From Mercurialis annua (Eukaryota > Streptophyta > Magnoliopsida > Malpighiales > Euphorbiaceae): a stretch of DNA of 64,000 nt. Positions within the stretch are counted from its first letter, which is position 1, and every line of letters begins with the position of its first letter. Position numbers and translations under genes: made by a program. The stretch spans positions 22,025,001-22,089,000 of the forward strand of contig NC_065573.1 of NCBI RefSeq assembly GCF_937616625.2. The letters are read 5' to 3'. Of the stretch, positions 32,671-43,502 are shown piece by piece. The notes under the pieces are model-generated. The model worked only from the letters and a program-made list of their open reading frames with translations. It was not told where the DNA came from and ran no database searches.

Positions 32671-33339
32671 ATTTTAAATTAATAAGAATCGACCAATAGG
32701 AAATGCCTTTTTATAAGAATCTCATTTTCCGCTTTAGATAAGAATTTGTTATTCTAACATTGAAACTGCTTGTAAATATTATCCTTTGATGAAAGATAAC
32801 GTGTCTCTCTTCTTATGGCCAATATTGGAGTGTAGACCTGAATAGAAACCTCAAGTATACATAATACAGGCCACTACTTGTCGAGCATGAACGATAGTAT
32901 TCTTACTAAATTGAATGGATGGCTTTAAGAGATTTACTATTTGGCCTGAGGTCGCTTGGCAAAGCCATAAACAAATTACGGATGTTGCTACACTCACCCA
33001 CAATAGCTTTGTTAAATAGAGCATTGTGGGATACGTTTGTTTAACAAACCTTCTGAGATACAAAGAATAAACAAAAAGAGTTGTAATAAGTTTTCTTAGT
33101 GAACCCCCCGGAAGAAATAACAGATCCTAGTTTCTTTCCGTTAATTAAGAACTTGAGAAACTAACGTTACACACATCATACCATCTCTTTGAATTATCAC
33201 ATGATAATAATTCATTATCTTGTATATTATAAATTTACACTTTAACATGTATTATTAGGTCGGTTTAATTAAAAGTGTAATAACAAAGAAAAAAATAATA
33301 ATAATCGGAAAGTTGATAGTTTCCTCTTTCCTAAGGACT
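32671..33339. other. Intergenic DNA between duplication copy A and the LINE remnant
   Basis: Up to about 32740 it still aligns with copy B (about 39980-40030). The rest is unassigned. The plus strand at 32885-33060 reads KLNGWL and GRLAKAINKL with stops between, faintly like the LINE reverse-transcriptase tail, too weak to call. Confidence 0.4.
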
Positions 33340-33449
33340 CTTTTGCGTTTCTAGGGTTGTAGGTCGTTTATCGTCTTGATTCTTCAAGCTTCAGTATTGT
33401 TGATTGAATTCAGGTCTGTTTCAATATCAGGCGATTGGTTGCTCTGATT

Positions 33450-34969
33450 ATGGATGGTTTGGGAGGATGTAGGGAGCAATATGTGCTAAAAAAAAGGAAG
33501 AAGAAAAAGAGGTTTTGCTCAATATCATTAACGATTCTGAAGGTGTAGTTCACTTCCTTTTCTATTTAATAGAGAAACTCTTAACATCAAAAGTAATTAA
33601 TGTTGAGGCTATCTGACGAACGTTTACGACAGTTTGGACTGAAATAATGGCCAAATAATATTTAAGTTTTCCAATTTTATTCGGTCAAGGACAAAGAACG
33701 TGTGGTTAAGGAGAGATTTTTAGGTAGACTTAGTCTTCCATGTCTTCCGCAAACTAGCCTATTATATTATGACAGGTCATTAAAATAGTGGTAATATTGT
33801 AATTTTGTCTATTACTTTTTTACACTTTAGAATAGTAATATTACACTAGTGCCATTATTTTAATGATATGTCACAATATGATAGATTTAGTCCATGAATG
33901 ATGTGGTCGACTGAGTCTACCTAAGAATTTCTCGTGGTTAAGGGTAGCCCTTGGACATTTGATAACTATTTATTGGTTTAAAATAAATTGCAGCAAATAT
34001 ATCTCATATGGAGACTAAGTTCTTAATGATCCCTTTTTGGGTCCCTATCCACAATGTCCCATTTGCGCGAGTGAACAGAAGCATGGTGGAATTGATTGGT
34101 GAGAGGCTTAGAACCAGGGCTAAAGTTGATGTAATCTGATTAGGAGGATGGAGCATATACATAAAGGTTAGAGTTAAGATATATTTACGCAAACCTTTGA
34201 AGAGGGGAATCATGGTGACTGATAAAACTAACCCTAAACACTGGCTCCCAGTGTAACATGAGGGATCAGATAATTTTTTCTATAGGTGTGGACGGTTAGG
34301 GCATCAAGATAAAGATTGTGAGTTTATTGAAATTCCTCTAGAAAAATCCCCTTACCAATATGGGGATGATGTAAGAGCATATCCTCTAAAAGTGTTGAGC
34401 AAAAACTAAAGATTGGAAATTGAGAAAGAAGAATTGATAATCAACAAGATTTGCAGGAAATTACACTTCAAGGAGAATGGAGATGTGCAAGATAAGGGAT
34501 GTAGGAACCAAAAGGAGGGTTTAAAGGTTGTTGAGACTGCTCCAGACAACCTAACGGAGGTGTGTATTCAAAATCTAGGCGTTGTTAATACTACCATTAA
34601 GGTAGAAGCGTCCTCTGCGAATGATGCGAGTACGTCTCTGCATGGTTCTATTCTGGGAGTTAATGCGTCAAATATCGTCCCAACAATTATGCCTAGTAAC
34701 ACGTCTGCATTACATACAATGTTGGAGAAAATCAGTTTTGGTGGTAGTGGTTCGAATCCAAGAAAGAAAAGGTGGAAATAAGCGGCAAAAAAGAATAATA
34801 ATAAGGCAAAAAATTATGTTTCCAGCGGGAGGGGGTATGGAATTGAATGAGGTTATGGATATGGATGTTGATGAAGGCTCATTAAAAAATAGAAAGATAT
34901 ACAGTTGCTCTTTAGTGGACATTTCTTTATCGGCCGACTCGTTAGAAGACCAGGTCCGCCGGATCCAAT
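33450..34969 (+). pseudogene. LINE ORF1 (DUF4283/zinc-knuckle protein), broken
   Basis: Starts MDGLGG at 33450, shifts frame into EEEKEVLLNIINDSEG and EKLLTSKVINVEAI, then (after the MITE at 33711-33933) SPWTFDNYLL, PFWVPIHNVP, KPLKRGIMV and YRCGRLGHQDKDC (about 34285-34320). This is the order of plant L1 ORF1. The zinc knuckle has lost its first Cys (Phe in its place). The 122-codon open frame at 34413-34781 is the variable C-terminal part. Confidence 0.75.
33711..33933. mobile_element. Mutator-type MITE (GAGAGATTTTTAGGTAGAC family), 223 bp, inside LINE ORF1
   Basis: Perfect 9-bp target duplication GTGGTTAAG (33702-33710 and 33934-33942). Termini GAGAGATTTTTAGGTAGACT and its near complement AGTCTACCTAAGAATTTCTC. 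The ORF1 coding similarity resumes directly after the right target duplication. A relative lies at 44376-44559. Confidence 0.9.
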
Positions 34970-35850
34970 GAGTTACCTCTTTTGGAACTGTCGGAATTTG
35001 AAAAACCTCCAAATAGTCAACGCCCTTCGTTGTCTAGCACAACTTTATTCCCCCAACTTAATTTTTCTATTTGAGATTAAGTCGGTAAAAGTAAGGATAG
35101 CTCAAGTTTTTCACTCGTTTGGCTATGAAGTAATAATGGTAAATAGCATTAGAAGTCGGGGATGTTTGGCGCTTAGATGGAAGGATAACATGGAGGTTGT
35201 TTAGCGCTCTGTTTCATATAAGTATATTGATGTTGATGTTAGGTTTCATAGAGGTGGGGATAAGTGGCGTTTTACGGATTTTTACAGTTTCTCATCGGAT
35301 TGTAATGAATGAAAGTCCTGGGATATTCTGAATAGTTGATCTAGTGAAATTGACAACCCATGAATTATGGATGGGGATTTCAATGAAATTTAATAGAATG
35401 GAGAAAGAGTAGAAGTTTGAGATAGTGATCGTGATTCGAGAAATGTTAAATTTTCAAAGAGGCTTTAATGAGTTGTAATTTAATTGATTTAAGCTTCAAA
35501 GGAAGCCAGTTCACATGTTGTATGGAAATGGCGACAAAGACACTATCTTTGAAAGGTTTGACGGTGTTTTTGGTAATCAAGATTGGAAAAATCGTTTTCC
35601 GTCGTCTTCAGTTCTAACCTTACTAAGAGATGTTTCTGATCATGCTCTGGTTTTGTTGGAGTCCAGTTCGACTAGACCTAACCATAGGCAAAGCAAGAAA
35701 AGTATGGCAGGGTTCGAATTAATGTGGGTGTGTCGTGATGATTGTGAGCAGATTATCAAGGATGCTGGGACCAGCAAAGGGCTAGAGCATTGAACTCTAA
35801 TTTGAGATAGAATTGGTTATTTTATGGAAAAATTACAGCTTTGGAACATT
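34970..35850 (+). pseudogene. LINE ORF2, endonuclease part, broken
   Basis: MSYLFWNCRNLKNLQIVNAL near 34970 and SPNLIFLFEIKS match the start of plant LINE endonucleases (WNCRG.GN...V..L.....P....L.ETK). It continues as KWRFTDFYSF and MDGDFNEI with stops between, and FPSSSVLTLLRDVSDHALVL near 35607, the SDH motif region. Nothing of the reverse transcriptase follows. Confidence 0.75.
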
Positions 35851-36274
35851 TGTAAAATCAACCTTAAACATAGGGCTGGATGTATTGCTTACCAATTATA
35901 TGTGTAAACATGATTTACCGCTTTCGAATCACATGTGATTAAATGGTTAAATTAGATAAACAATAAAATCTAAAAGTCTATACACAAATTATGGAATACT
36001 AGTATCCGAACCTGAATTTTTAGTTAGTGCGGTTACTAGTATTTCATGATTGAGTTCGGCCACCTCTCGAATTTAGAAAATATGTTCCGATCTCGTCGGG
36101 TGGCGACTCCTAATCTTCGTGCTAATTTTTAAAATTAATAGCATTTTCTCATATTTTGATGTTGTTGGTGGCTAAAATTTTAAATGCGTCTCATCCAGCC
36201 ACTCACAATTATACTGTAAAAAGATAGTATTTCTTTAAAGATAGAAAAGTACTCATTTTTTATGATTTAATTAA
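35851..36274. other. Unassigned DNA before copy B
   Basis: No ORF or repeat recognised. From about 36200 it aligns with 15420 onward. Confidence 0.5.
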
Positions 36275-36930
36275 GGTTTAAATGCACCAAAAATCACTAA
36301 ATTTCGCGTGTTATTGGTATTTAACATAATTTTTTAATTTTGACAAAAAAGTACATGGAACTTTCAAAATTTTACAATTAAAGACACCGGCACCGTTTTG
36401 GATGTAAAATGACAGTATTTTTTAGGCTTAATGCCTTAAAAAAACTTCGACCTTTCATCCCATTTTCAATCCTACCCTGACGTTGAAAAATTGTCAATTT
36501 TACCCCAGTTTGTATTTTTTCATTTCAATTGTACCCTAATGCATAAAATTGACCTTTATTTATTTGATAAAAGTTCAATATTTTTTTTTAAAATGGTCAA
36601 TTTAATATAAAAAGTTAATCTATTGCAAAAAAAGGTCAATTTAGAGAATTTTTACCAAATAAAAAAGGTCAATTTTATACTTTAGGGTACAATTAAAATG
36701 AAAAAAATGCAAAATATGATAAAATTGACAAATTTGCAACGTCAGAGTAGGATTGAAAAGGGAATGAAAGGTCAGGATTTTTTAAGACATTAAGCCTATT
36801 TTTTAAAGAAACACATACGTGGTCTTAATTGCAAAAAATTGTAAAATTCATGTTAAATATTCCAAAATTAAAAAATTATATTAAATACCAAAAACACGTG
36901 AATTTTTGTGATTTTTGGTGAATCTAAACC
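36275..36930. mobile_element. Mutator-type MITE (GGTTTAAATGCACC family) split by another MITE
   Basis: 9-bp target duplication TTTAATTAA (36266-36274 and 36931-36939). Termini GGTTTAAATGCACC and GGTGAATCTAAACC. Without the nested element it is about 275 bp, similar to 14610-14927. Copy A of the duplication has no insert at the equivalent site (about 15470). Confidence 0.88.
36425..36796. mobile_element. Mutator-type MITE (GGCTTAATGCC family), 372 bp, nested
   Basis: Perfect 9-bp target duplication TATTTTTTA (36416-36424 and 36797-36805). Termini GGCTTAATGCCTTAAAAAAA and GACATTAAGCC. The same length as 53240-53611. It inserted into the MITE at 36275, so this family was active later. Confidence 0.9.
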
Positions 36931-36939
36931 TTTAATTAA

Positions 36940-37784
36940 TAAAAAAAACACATACTATAAATATATTGGTGAATTTCTGACTAATGAAAGTTAGGAGCGT
37001 ACACTAAAATACATAACTCCATTAAATTATAAATTTAGAATTAAGTGCAAATTAAATCATAAAATACTGTGATTTGTAATTACAATTTAAAGTTTTAAAC
37101 TTGAGAAATTCGGGTTGAAAATGCATGTAGTTTCAGGTTGCAAATTAGATTCTGAAAAAATCTATAATTTAATTTATAACTTCATCTTCTTTTAAAGAAA
37201 AACTTAATATTCAACTTTACGATAATTAATACGTATACTTATGAAAATGTGTAACATGATTAGTATAGTTTTTATGTAACATGGTGGAATATGACGCTTT
37301 ATTAGGGAGTTGAATAAACAAAAATAAGAGAGTCTAATAATAAAAATAAAATAAAAGTTAATAATATGTTATTTTGTTGTTTATCAGATTTAACATGCTC
37401 CTTTTGACGATTGTAATACACAATTCTTTCTCAAAAAAAAAATACACGATTCTAATATCTGTTGATCAGGAATTAACAGATGACAAAATAAGAGGCTTAC
37501 AAAGGAACCTAATTGAACAAAAGCAAAGTTGGAGGACTCAATCATAAAAACAGTAAAATTTCGTCTTTTGCCAATGCTCTATGCTCTGTTTCTTTTTAGT
37601 ACAAGCCCAATTCCATTTTCGTTTTCTTTTTGCTCATTAATTATCTTTATTCATTTTCCTTCACAAATTTGATAATAACACCTCAGTGCCAATATTAATA
37701 CTAAAAGACTTGTTCAAACCAGGCAATTTGATTAAGTTGCTTCTCATAAACAACTCTTTCAGCTTGGAGAAAAAGTCGATCAAT

Positions 37785-37843
<59 letters not shown>

Positions 37844-38071
37844 GGCCATTAGTCGACTAAAGAAATAGGAAATAGAGTACTGAATTATTTATATACATCA
37901 AACTCATATACATAACACATCAAAAAGAATAGTATTCTCTCTATATGTATGAATACTTATACAATATGACAAGCAAAAAAAATATTAATCAAGAAATGAA
38001 ACCGATATCAAAGACTCAAAATATGAAACAAGAAAAAGAATAGAAATAGTGATATTCATGCAAAATCATCA
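36940..38071. other. 3' flank of NHL10-like gene B
   Basis: Aligns with 15480-16687 and 28180-28552 of copy A apart from the inserts there. No other gene. Confidence 0.6.
37789..37838. repeat. (AT)n microsatellite
   Basis: About 25 perfect AT units, 230 bp downstream of the NHL10-like gene B stop. Copy A has no such run. Confidence 0.95.
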
Positions 38072-38731
38072 TCAATAATCCCAATCGCACTCGGTTCTCT
38101 GAAAAATACCAGCAGTGTTATTGAGAGGAACCTTCAACTCACACTGAATCTTGGGCTTGAACGTGCCAACTTTAATATCGCCAATCTTGAATCTAATCTT
38201 CAAATACAGAGTCAAATCAATACTGTAAATCCCAGATACCTTTTCTTGATTATAATTAACCAGTTTATCGCCAGCTAGAAGAATCACATGCTCTCCTTGA
38301 AATGAAGGAGTCAAAACTTTGGTATTTTTGTGTCCCTGATAAAATGGAGTCAAGAATTTAGAATCAAATCTTTGATCTTCGTAACGTGGTCTCGCCTCAA
38401 TTCTATCGTAGTATACACCCAGTTTCTTGTTAGGGTTACGCACAGTGATGTTGAGAGCTAAATTGTAACGGAGATTATTGTTTGCAATATTGAACTCCGA
38501 GAGAGTAGCTTCTGTTACGTGGAACTTGACTTTATTGGGACGTACTACGAGCCAGAATATGAGGACGGCAAGACCAAGAACCACGACGGCGGTGACTATG
38601 ATCTTCAGTAAGCAGCTTAAGAGGCAACAGCCGCAGCCGCAGCCTGAACCACGGCCATGACGGTGGTAGTTTTGTGGTGGTGGGATTGCTGGGCCGTAAT
38701 AGGCTCCGTTCAAAGCTTGTTTTTCTGCCAT
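38072..38731 (-). CDS. NDR1/HIN1-like protein, NHL10/YLS9-type, copy B
   Basis: 219 aa, identical to copy A except Asn159 for Asp. It has the same Gly/Cys-rich N-terminus, single membrane helix (about 41-63), NPNKKLGVYYD motif and CDWDY end. I count 12 nucleotide differences from copy A over 660 bp, 11 of them silent, so both copies look functional and constrained. ATG at 38729-38731 is the first in-frame ATG. Confidence 0.95.
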   Translation of the reverse strand: MAEKQALNGAYYGPAIPPPQNYHRHGRGSGCGCGCCLLSCLLKIIVTAVVVLGLAVLIFWLVVRPNKVKFHVTEATLSEFNIANNNLRYNLALNITVRNPNKKLGVYYDRIEARPRYEDQRFDSKFLTPFYQGHKNTKVLTPSFQGEHVILLAGDKLVNYNQEKVSGIYSIDLTLYLKIRFKIGDIKVGTFKPKIQCELKVPLNNTAGIFQRTECDWDY

Positions 38732-38823
38732 AAGACTAAGACTTTCAAGAATCAAGAACCAAAATAAAGAATATCAAGAATGCTTAAAAAAAAGTGTGAT
38801 ATTGGAAGAGAATTAGTGTTGGG

Positions 38824-38876
38824 TTTTATATAGGGAGTAGGAGAGAACACGTAAAGTTGGCCGCGTCAATATTGAC
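38824..38876 (-). promoter_or_regulatory. TATA box and W-box palindrome of NHL10-like gene B
   Basis: On the gene strand CCCTATATAAAACC (about 38824-38834) is the TATA box, about 95 bp before the ATG. The palindrome GTCAATATTGAC (38865-38876) is kept from copy A, but the adjacent TTGACC W-box of copy A is TTGGCC here (38857-38862), so this copy has one W-box core fewer. Confidence 0.6.
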
Positions 38877-39099
38877 ACGGTTACTTCGTGGGATTGGATT
38901 CAAACTTAAGAAGTCTTTTGAGTAAAACTATTATTTATGTCCTTAAACTTATGAAATGGGTTCATATAAATCAACTTCATCCTATTTTGATAATTTGATC
39001 TACAATTCTCCAAAAAAGACAATTTGGTCCCATACATATTTCAGCATATTTATAATCAACGAGTTATAGTTCAAATGCTATAAGCGTTAGATACGAGAG

Positions 39100-39519
39100 C
39101 AGTGGCGTAGCCGCTTGGCGGTTAAGGCGGGCATTTGCCCCTTTTAATTTAAAAAAATGCCAAATTCTTAATTAACTTTTTTAAAGGTTTGTCATGTTAG
39201 TTAAAAATTATTATATATGGACCCTCTTAATTTAAATAAATTTAATATTTGTTTACTATATGAAAAAAATTCTATTTTGTCTCCTTTAATTCAATTCATG
39301 ACTATGGCACTGTATGAGCGGAACTATCCTTCAGGTTAGGATAGGCTCTAGCCTCGTATGAGGAGAATTTTTTTTAAAAAAAAAGAGGTACAATTTTTGA
39401 AAATTGAGGTAAATATGTAGTGAATTCATACTAAAGGTAGGTTAAATTCGGAATGTAGCAAAATCAGAAGTGAATTAATTATTAATCTGGGCTGAGCAAA
39501 AATTATAAGTCCGCCACTG
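39100..39519. mobile_element. TIR element with CAGTGGCG ends, about 420 bp
   Basis: Starts CAGTGGCGTAGCCGC and ends AGTCCGCCACTG. Similar tips to the 151-bp element at 29547. No target duplication is recognisable, so the superfamily (hAT is likeliest) and exact ends are open. Confidence 0.45.
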
Positions 39520-40679
39520 AACATTTGACAATACTAAGTTCAATTTTCTCATACAAGTGTTAACAATTTTCTTTTTAATTATAAAAAGATCGACAGGTTT
39601 ATATTATTGATATTTTGAAAGCTTACACACTCTAAAAGTAAATTAATGGATGTAATTGAACTTATTTTGGAGAGTCGCAAACTAAATTATCATAAAAAAA
39701 AACTAAATTTGATTTATGTAAGCCCGTTCTTACAAGTTTAAGGATTGATGTGAACCTTTATGGAAATATATTTTGTGAAATGGGATGGAAGGTGGGTAAT
39801 TAATTAAGTTTTCTATGGATACGTAGGGATTAGTTGAATTTGAAAGAGATGTATAGGATGGTTACTCGTAACTTCTGTTCACTGCCATTGACTTATTATA
39901 TATACAACATAGCTTTCCTTTTCAATTTTGTACGAATTATTTTTTTAATTGGCAAATTCTTGGTTTAATTTGATAATGCTAAGTTACTAAGTTAATGAGA
40001 ATAAGCCAATGGGGAATGTCTTTTGCTTGGTCAAAACTATACATTGTTCTATACCCAATTTTCTTGTGTTAGTTAGCTTCAATGGAATACAGAATTAAGA
40101 TTTTAAATTTTAATCTTAAAATAGTTCGTTGCACACCAAATGATTATCAACTTTCTTTAAGTAATTATGAAAACTTAAAAATGGTTTTATGTTTGATGTA
40201 TATAAATCAACTTTCTTTAAAAAAATTTAATTTTCCTGAAGAAATTAATAAATTTCTTTGGTCTAAAAGATAATGAATCACCCACCCGTAGGCCATATCA
40301 AGAATAGTTTTTTTAACAAGTACCTATGTAGTAGCAAAATATTTTCAAGATTACTAGGCATACTTTCAAAATTGAAAAATACAATACTCACTTTTTTTTT
40401 AGCAAAATTATACTTTGTTAATTATAAAAATACAATAATTATTATATAAGGAATGTAGTTAGATGAAAGTTAAGATTCTCTTACAAATAAAATCTTTCCA
40501 AATAAATTAAGATCTTTTCAATTAAGATCTTTCTAAATAAAATCAATTAATATCTTTTTAAAATAAACCAATTAAAGATCTTTTCAAATAAAATCAATTA
40601 CAAAATTTTCAAAATCAAATTTAAATAAAATTAAGGGTAATATTTGGTAAACGTTTATCTTAATATATAATTAGAGCTG
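39520..40679. other. AT-rich intergenic DNA upstream of NHL10-like gene B
   Basis: To about 40030 it is the shared flank of the duplication. 40480-40620 holds short repeats of AAAATCAATTAA(A/T)ATCTTT. No gene recognised; the 63-codon frame at 40082 has no known features. Confidence 0.5.
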
Positions 40680-41040
40680 ATTATATTCAATATTCGAAAC
40701 AATTACGGTTTGGTTAACCAACGGCATACTAACAGGTTACTAACGGTGTATTTAAAATAAATTTTGTTTAAAATGCGCAATTCAGGTTTATTAAAAAATT
40801 ATTCATGATATATTAAATAATATTTAACTATAGGTTTGTCAACGATTAACTTAACGTATACTAACAGTGTGCTAAAAACAAGGTTATTGGTGTACCATTA
40901 ACACATCATTAGTTAACTAGCGACAAAAATAAAATTCACCAACAGTTTACTAATGATTTTATTAATAATATACTCAAAATAAAATTTATTACAAGTTAAC
41001 CAACGGTTTACCCAATGTTAACCATTGGTTACCCAACACC
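40680..41040. repeat. Cluster of degenerate (G)TTA(A)CCAACGGT motifs
   Basis: Variants of TTAACCAACGG, TTACTAACGGT, TACTAACAGTG and AACGGTTTACC recur about ten times in 360 bp on both strands. AACGG/AACTG cores resemble MYB sites, but the array may simply be the body of an old transposon. Confidence 0.35.
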
Positions 41041-41294
41041 CAAAACATTACAATTCTCATAAACATTTTTTCAAACACTTAGAGTGCATGCTGTGCAACA
41101 CCAAAAAATAGAATCACAACCACATCACCACCGTCGTTCACAAAAGAAAATAAGAAATGGATTAACCAACACCTAAAAACATTGACTAGGTCCGTTTAGA
41201 TCTGCGATTTCTTGACGTTTCTGTCGTCTCCTCCATGGCTTCAGATCTGCGATATTTTGACGTACGGCGGCAGCTTGGCAACGGCGGGCTTGAG

Positions 41295-41512
41295 CTAATC
41301 ATTAGAAAAAACTTTCGCCGTCTCGCTTCTATTAGTAATATTAAAATCTTGAAAATCACTATCTTCGTCCTTTAGCTTACGGACTTTACGATGCTTTTTC
41401 AATGACCGACCTTCAACAAAATCAACCTTCTTTTTGCTAGTTTGTGTTTCGATTTAGGAATCAAAACCTTCTTCGATGGAGATTTCTTGGAGATAGACCT
41501 AGTTTCTACCAT
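41295..41512 (-). pseudogene. Possible degenerate coding remnant
   Basis: From ATG 41510-41512 the minus strand reads MVETRSISKKSPSKK, reaches a stop after about 37 codons, and one frame over continues KKHRKVRKLKDEDSDF to a stop at 41295-41297. The Lys-rich composition and higher GC content than the surroundings are exon-like. I recognise no family. Beside it, AGATCTGCGATNTNTTGACG occurs twice (about 41199 and 41243). It could be chance. Confidence 0.22.
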
Positions 41513-41519
41513 TACACAA

Positions 41520-42491
41520 TCGTCTTAAAAGAAAACTAATTAGGAAGTTTAAATTGAGGGTTTACATGTTTAGAGAGTTGAGAAATAATAGGCGAGAATC
41601 TAGGTTTCCTATTGAAATTCAAAAACATGCATTCTGGTGTTTTTTTCTATAACCAACTGTTTTCAAAATAAAAAAAGGTAATCTTGTGATTTAAGAAAGT
41701 CATTATTCGAATTTAGAAACAAAAAGATGTAGTATTGAAAATAGAAACCTTGGCCCGTAATGTTGGGAATAAAATGGGCTTAGCCAGTATTCCGCGTAAT
41801 ATTCTCGAAATTTAAAGGTATTGGGCTTAGCTAGTTTTGATTTGGTCTTACATGAGTTGCTGGTTTTGCTTGTTCTTTATGGGTTTATACATTTGGGATT
41901 TGGCAACCTGCAAAGTTTATTCAAATGGACTGTGGTCGAGCCAAACCACATGGAGCCTAACAAATAGAAGTCCAAAAGCTTTGGTAAAGAATTATTTATG
42001 CAAAAAACTTTTGAAAAAATTATAAAAATGGTCCAAAATCACGAGCAAGCAAGAAATTATTTTAGAGGTTTTTATTGAAACTAGTGTCGTTTTACGTGTT
42101 TCACACGTGGTTCGAGTGTAATTCGTTAAATATTTATTAATATATTTAATTGACATTAATAATATTTATTTATACTTTATATTATAAATTAATTTAAAAT
42201 AATTATACCAATAACTTTTATATATAATTAATATTAAATTATTTAGAAGGAAAATTTATCCTTACTTGTAGCTGTAATTAATGCAGTAAATAATTAAAAC
42301 AATTAGTAATATTTTATAATAAGTAATAATTTTAAATTAATTTTATTTTGATCTGTTACCATGTTAAATTCTAATTTTCTTTATTAAATTAAATATAAAG
42401 TCTTTTAGTAAGCAAAATTTTACTTTGCCATATATAGATCATTCTTTTTTTGTGAAATAGAATCATAAAATAACTTAACCACTAATATATA
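41520..42491. other. AT-rich intergenic DNA
   Basis: No gene recognised. The 62-codon frame at 41837 starts ATG but shows no known motif. Confidence 0.5.
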
Positions 42492-42743
42492 CTCTCTCCG
42501 TCCCATTCTAATTGAGAAAATTTCAATTGCACATTATTTAAGAAATTTTAGTAACATTACTTTTATATCCTTATATTGCATTAAATGCATCACAACTTTT
42601 CAAAAATATGCTTTGTAAATGCATTAATTGAAGAGGGTATAAAGAGAAAAGTAGTGTAAAAACTACTCTATAAATAGAAAGTGTCAATTAGAATGGGACA
42701 CCCAAAAAGAAAATAGTGTTCAATTAGAATGAGACGGAGGGAG
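42492..42743. mobile_element. Stowaway MITE (Tc1/mariner type), 252 bp
   Basis: Termini CTCTCTCCGTCCCATTCTAA and its complement ATTAGAATGAGACGGAGGGAG are the Stowaway signature, flanked by the TA duplication (42490-42491 and 42744-42745). No coding capacity. Confidence 0.93.
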
Positions 42744-42964
42744 TATAAATTAGGCATAGCCACAGTGTAACTAAATGCACATTAATGTGTAATCATTAAC
42801 TAATAATTAAATTAAAAGCATTAATTAAAAGTATTTTGCTAATAGATTAATTATAGGACAGAGGATTGTTTCTTGTAGGTTTTGAAACTCCTTAAGAGTC
42901 CAACAAAATAATTGACAGCGGAACCATAGTATTTAGGTTAAGAATTGCTAACTAATTAAATATT

Positions 42965-43177
42965 TTTTTTTTTGGTACAGAGTCCATGAGGTTCCTGAAC
43001 GGGTCTCAACTATAAGACGGCACTTTTAAGCCTTCTACATTCAGACTAATTTCCATTCGAGCCGTGTAGGTCCCTTGCGGGAGGCAAACTCTGACCCCAA
43101 GTTTTAAACGGCTGCATACATGAGTACGGTCACTTAAGCTAGAAGAGCGCCTTACCAACTCATCTACGCCTTGGGGT
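42965..43177 (-). mobile_element. tRNA-derived SINE, 213 bp
   Basis: On the minus strand it starts AACCCCAAGGCGTAGATGAG, with an A-box-like TAGATGAGTTGGTAAGGCGC and a B-box-like GGTCAGAGTTTGCC, and ends with a short A-tail. Perfect 12-bp target duplication TAATTAAATATT (42953-42964 and 43178-43189). A diverged relative lies at 58997-59208. Confidence 0.9.
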
Positions 43178-43189
43178 TAATTAAATATT

Positions 43190-43468
43190 CTTTCGATATG
43201 CATAATACTATTATATTATAATTACGACATAGAGAATTATTAATCAAGAACTAATAATAATTTATTTTAGTTATATCTTAGTTAAAAATAGTTAAATTAC
43301 ATAGAATATAATTCTATTCTAATTAGAACTCTAATCATAATACATCTAATTAGAATTCTAATTATAATATATCTTTAGTAATACATTAAATAAGAAATTA
43401 ATGAATGACCAGAAAATCTTTATTTAATGATCAATTAGAAAAGATCATTCGGTAAATTTGCATGTTCC

Positions 43469-43502
<34 letters not shown>

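Larger units (their letters stand above)
15420..32740. repeat. Segmental duplication, copy A (expanded by nested TEs)
   Basis: Blocks at 15420-16690, 28180-30078 and 32668-32740 align in the same order and orientation with 36200-40030. Examples are GACTTGTTCAAACCAGGCAA (16651 and about 37708), the NHL10-like gene, its promoter, and AATTTGATAA...CTAA at the right. The extra 13 kb in this copy is accounted for by the hAT plus LTR-element nest (16688-27787), MITEs, and the PIF/Harbinger nest. Flanks have diverged roughly 15-20% by eye with many indels; the gene is 98% identical. Confidence 0.85.
33340..35850 (+). mobile_element. LINE (L1-type) remnant: 5' part only
   Basis: Contains a 5' leader, ORF1 and the endonuclease part of ORF2, then stops; no reverse transcriptase is found. 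Both ORFs carry stops and frameshifts. Losing the 3' end is the reverse of ordinary 5' truncation on insertion, so a later deletion or rearrangement is likely. The right end is approximate. Confidence 0.75.
36200..40030. repeat. Segmental duplication, copy B
   Basis: The compact partner of 15420-32740, with the same gene order and orientation. It carries one private nested MITE pair (36275-36930), an (AT)n run (37789-37838) and a TIR element (39100-39519), and lacks the large insertions of copy A. Confidence 0.85.

Noticed and set aside
32851..33063. Minus-strand 70-codon frame, or LINE reverse-transcriptase tail on the plus strand
   Set aside because: KLNGWL and GRLAKAINK are suggestive but interrupted by stops and too short to separate from chance.
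39100..39519. Helitron
   Set aside because: The CAGTGGCG/CGCCACTG ends are inverted repeats, which Helitrons lack, and there is no CTRR terminus with hairpin.
41837..42025. 62-codon hydrophobic ORF
   Set aside because: No family motif, no conserved context, typical length for chance in this sequence.
42965..43177. A genuine tRNA gene
   Set aside because: A- and B-box phrases are present but no cloverleaf forms, and 12-bp target duplications plus an A-tail mark a SINE. The same applies to 49515, 54517 and 58997.
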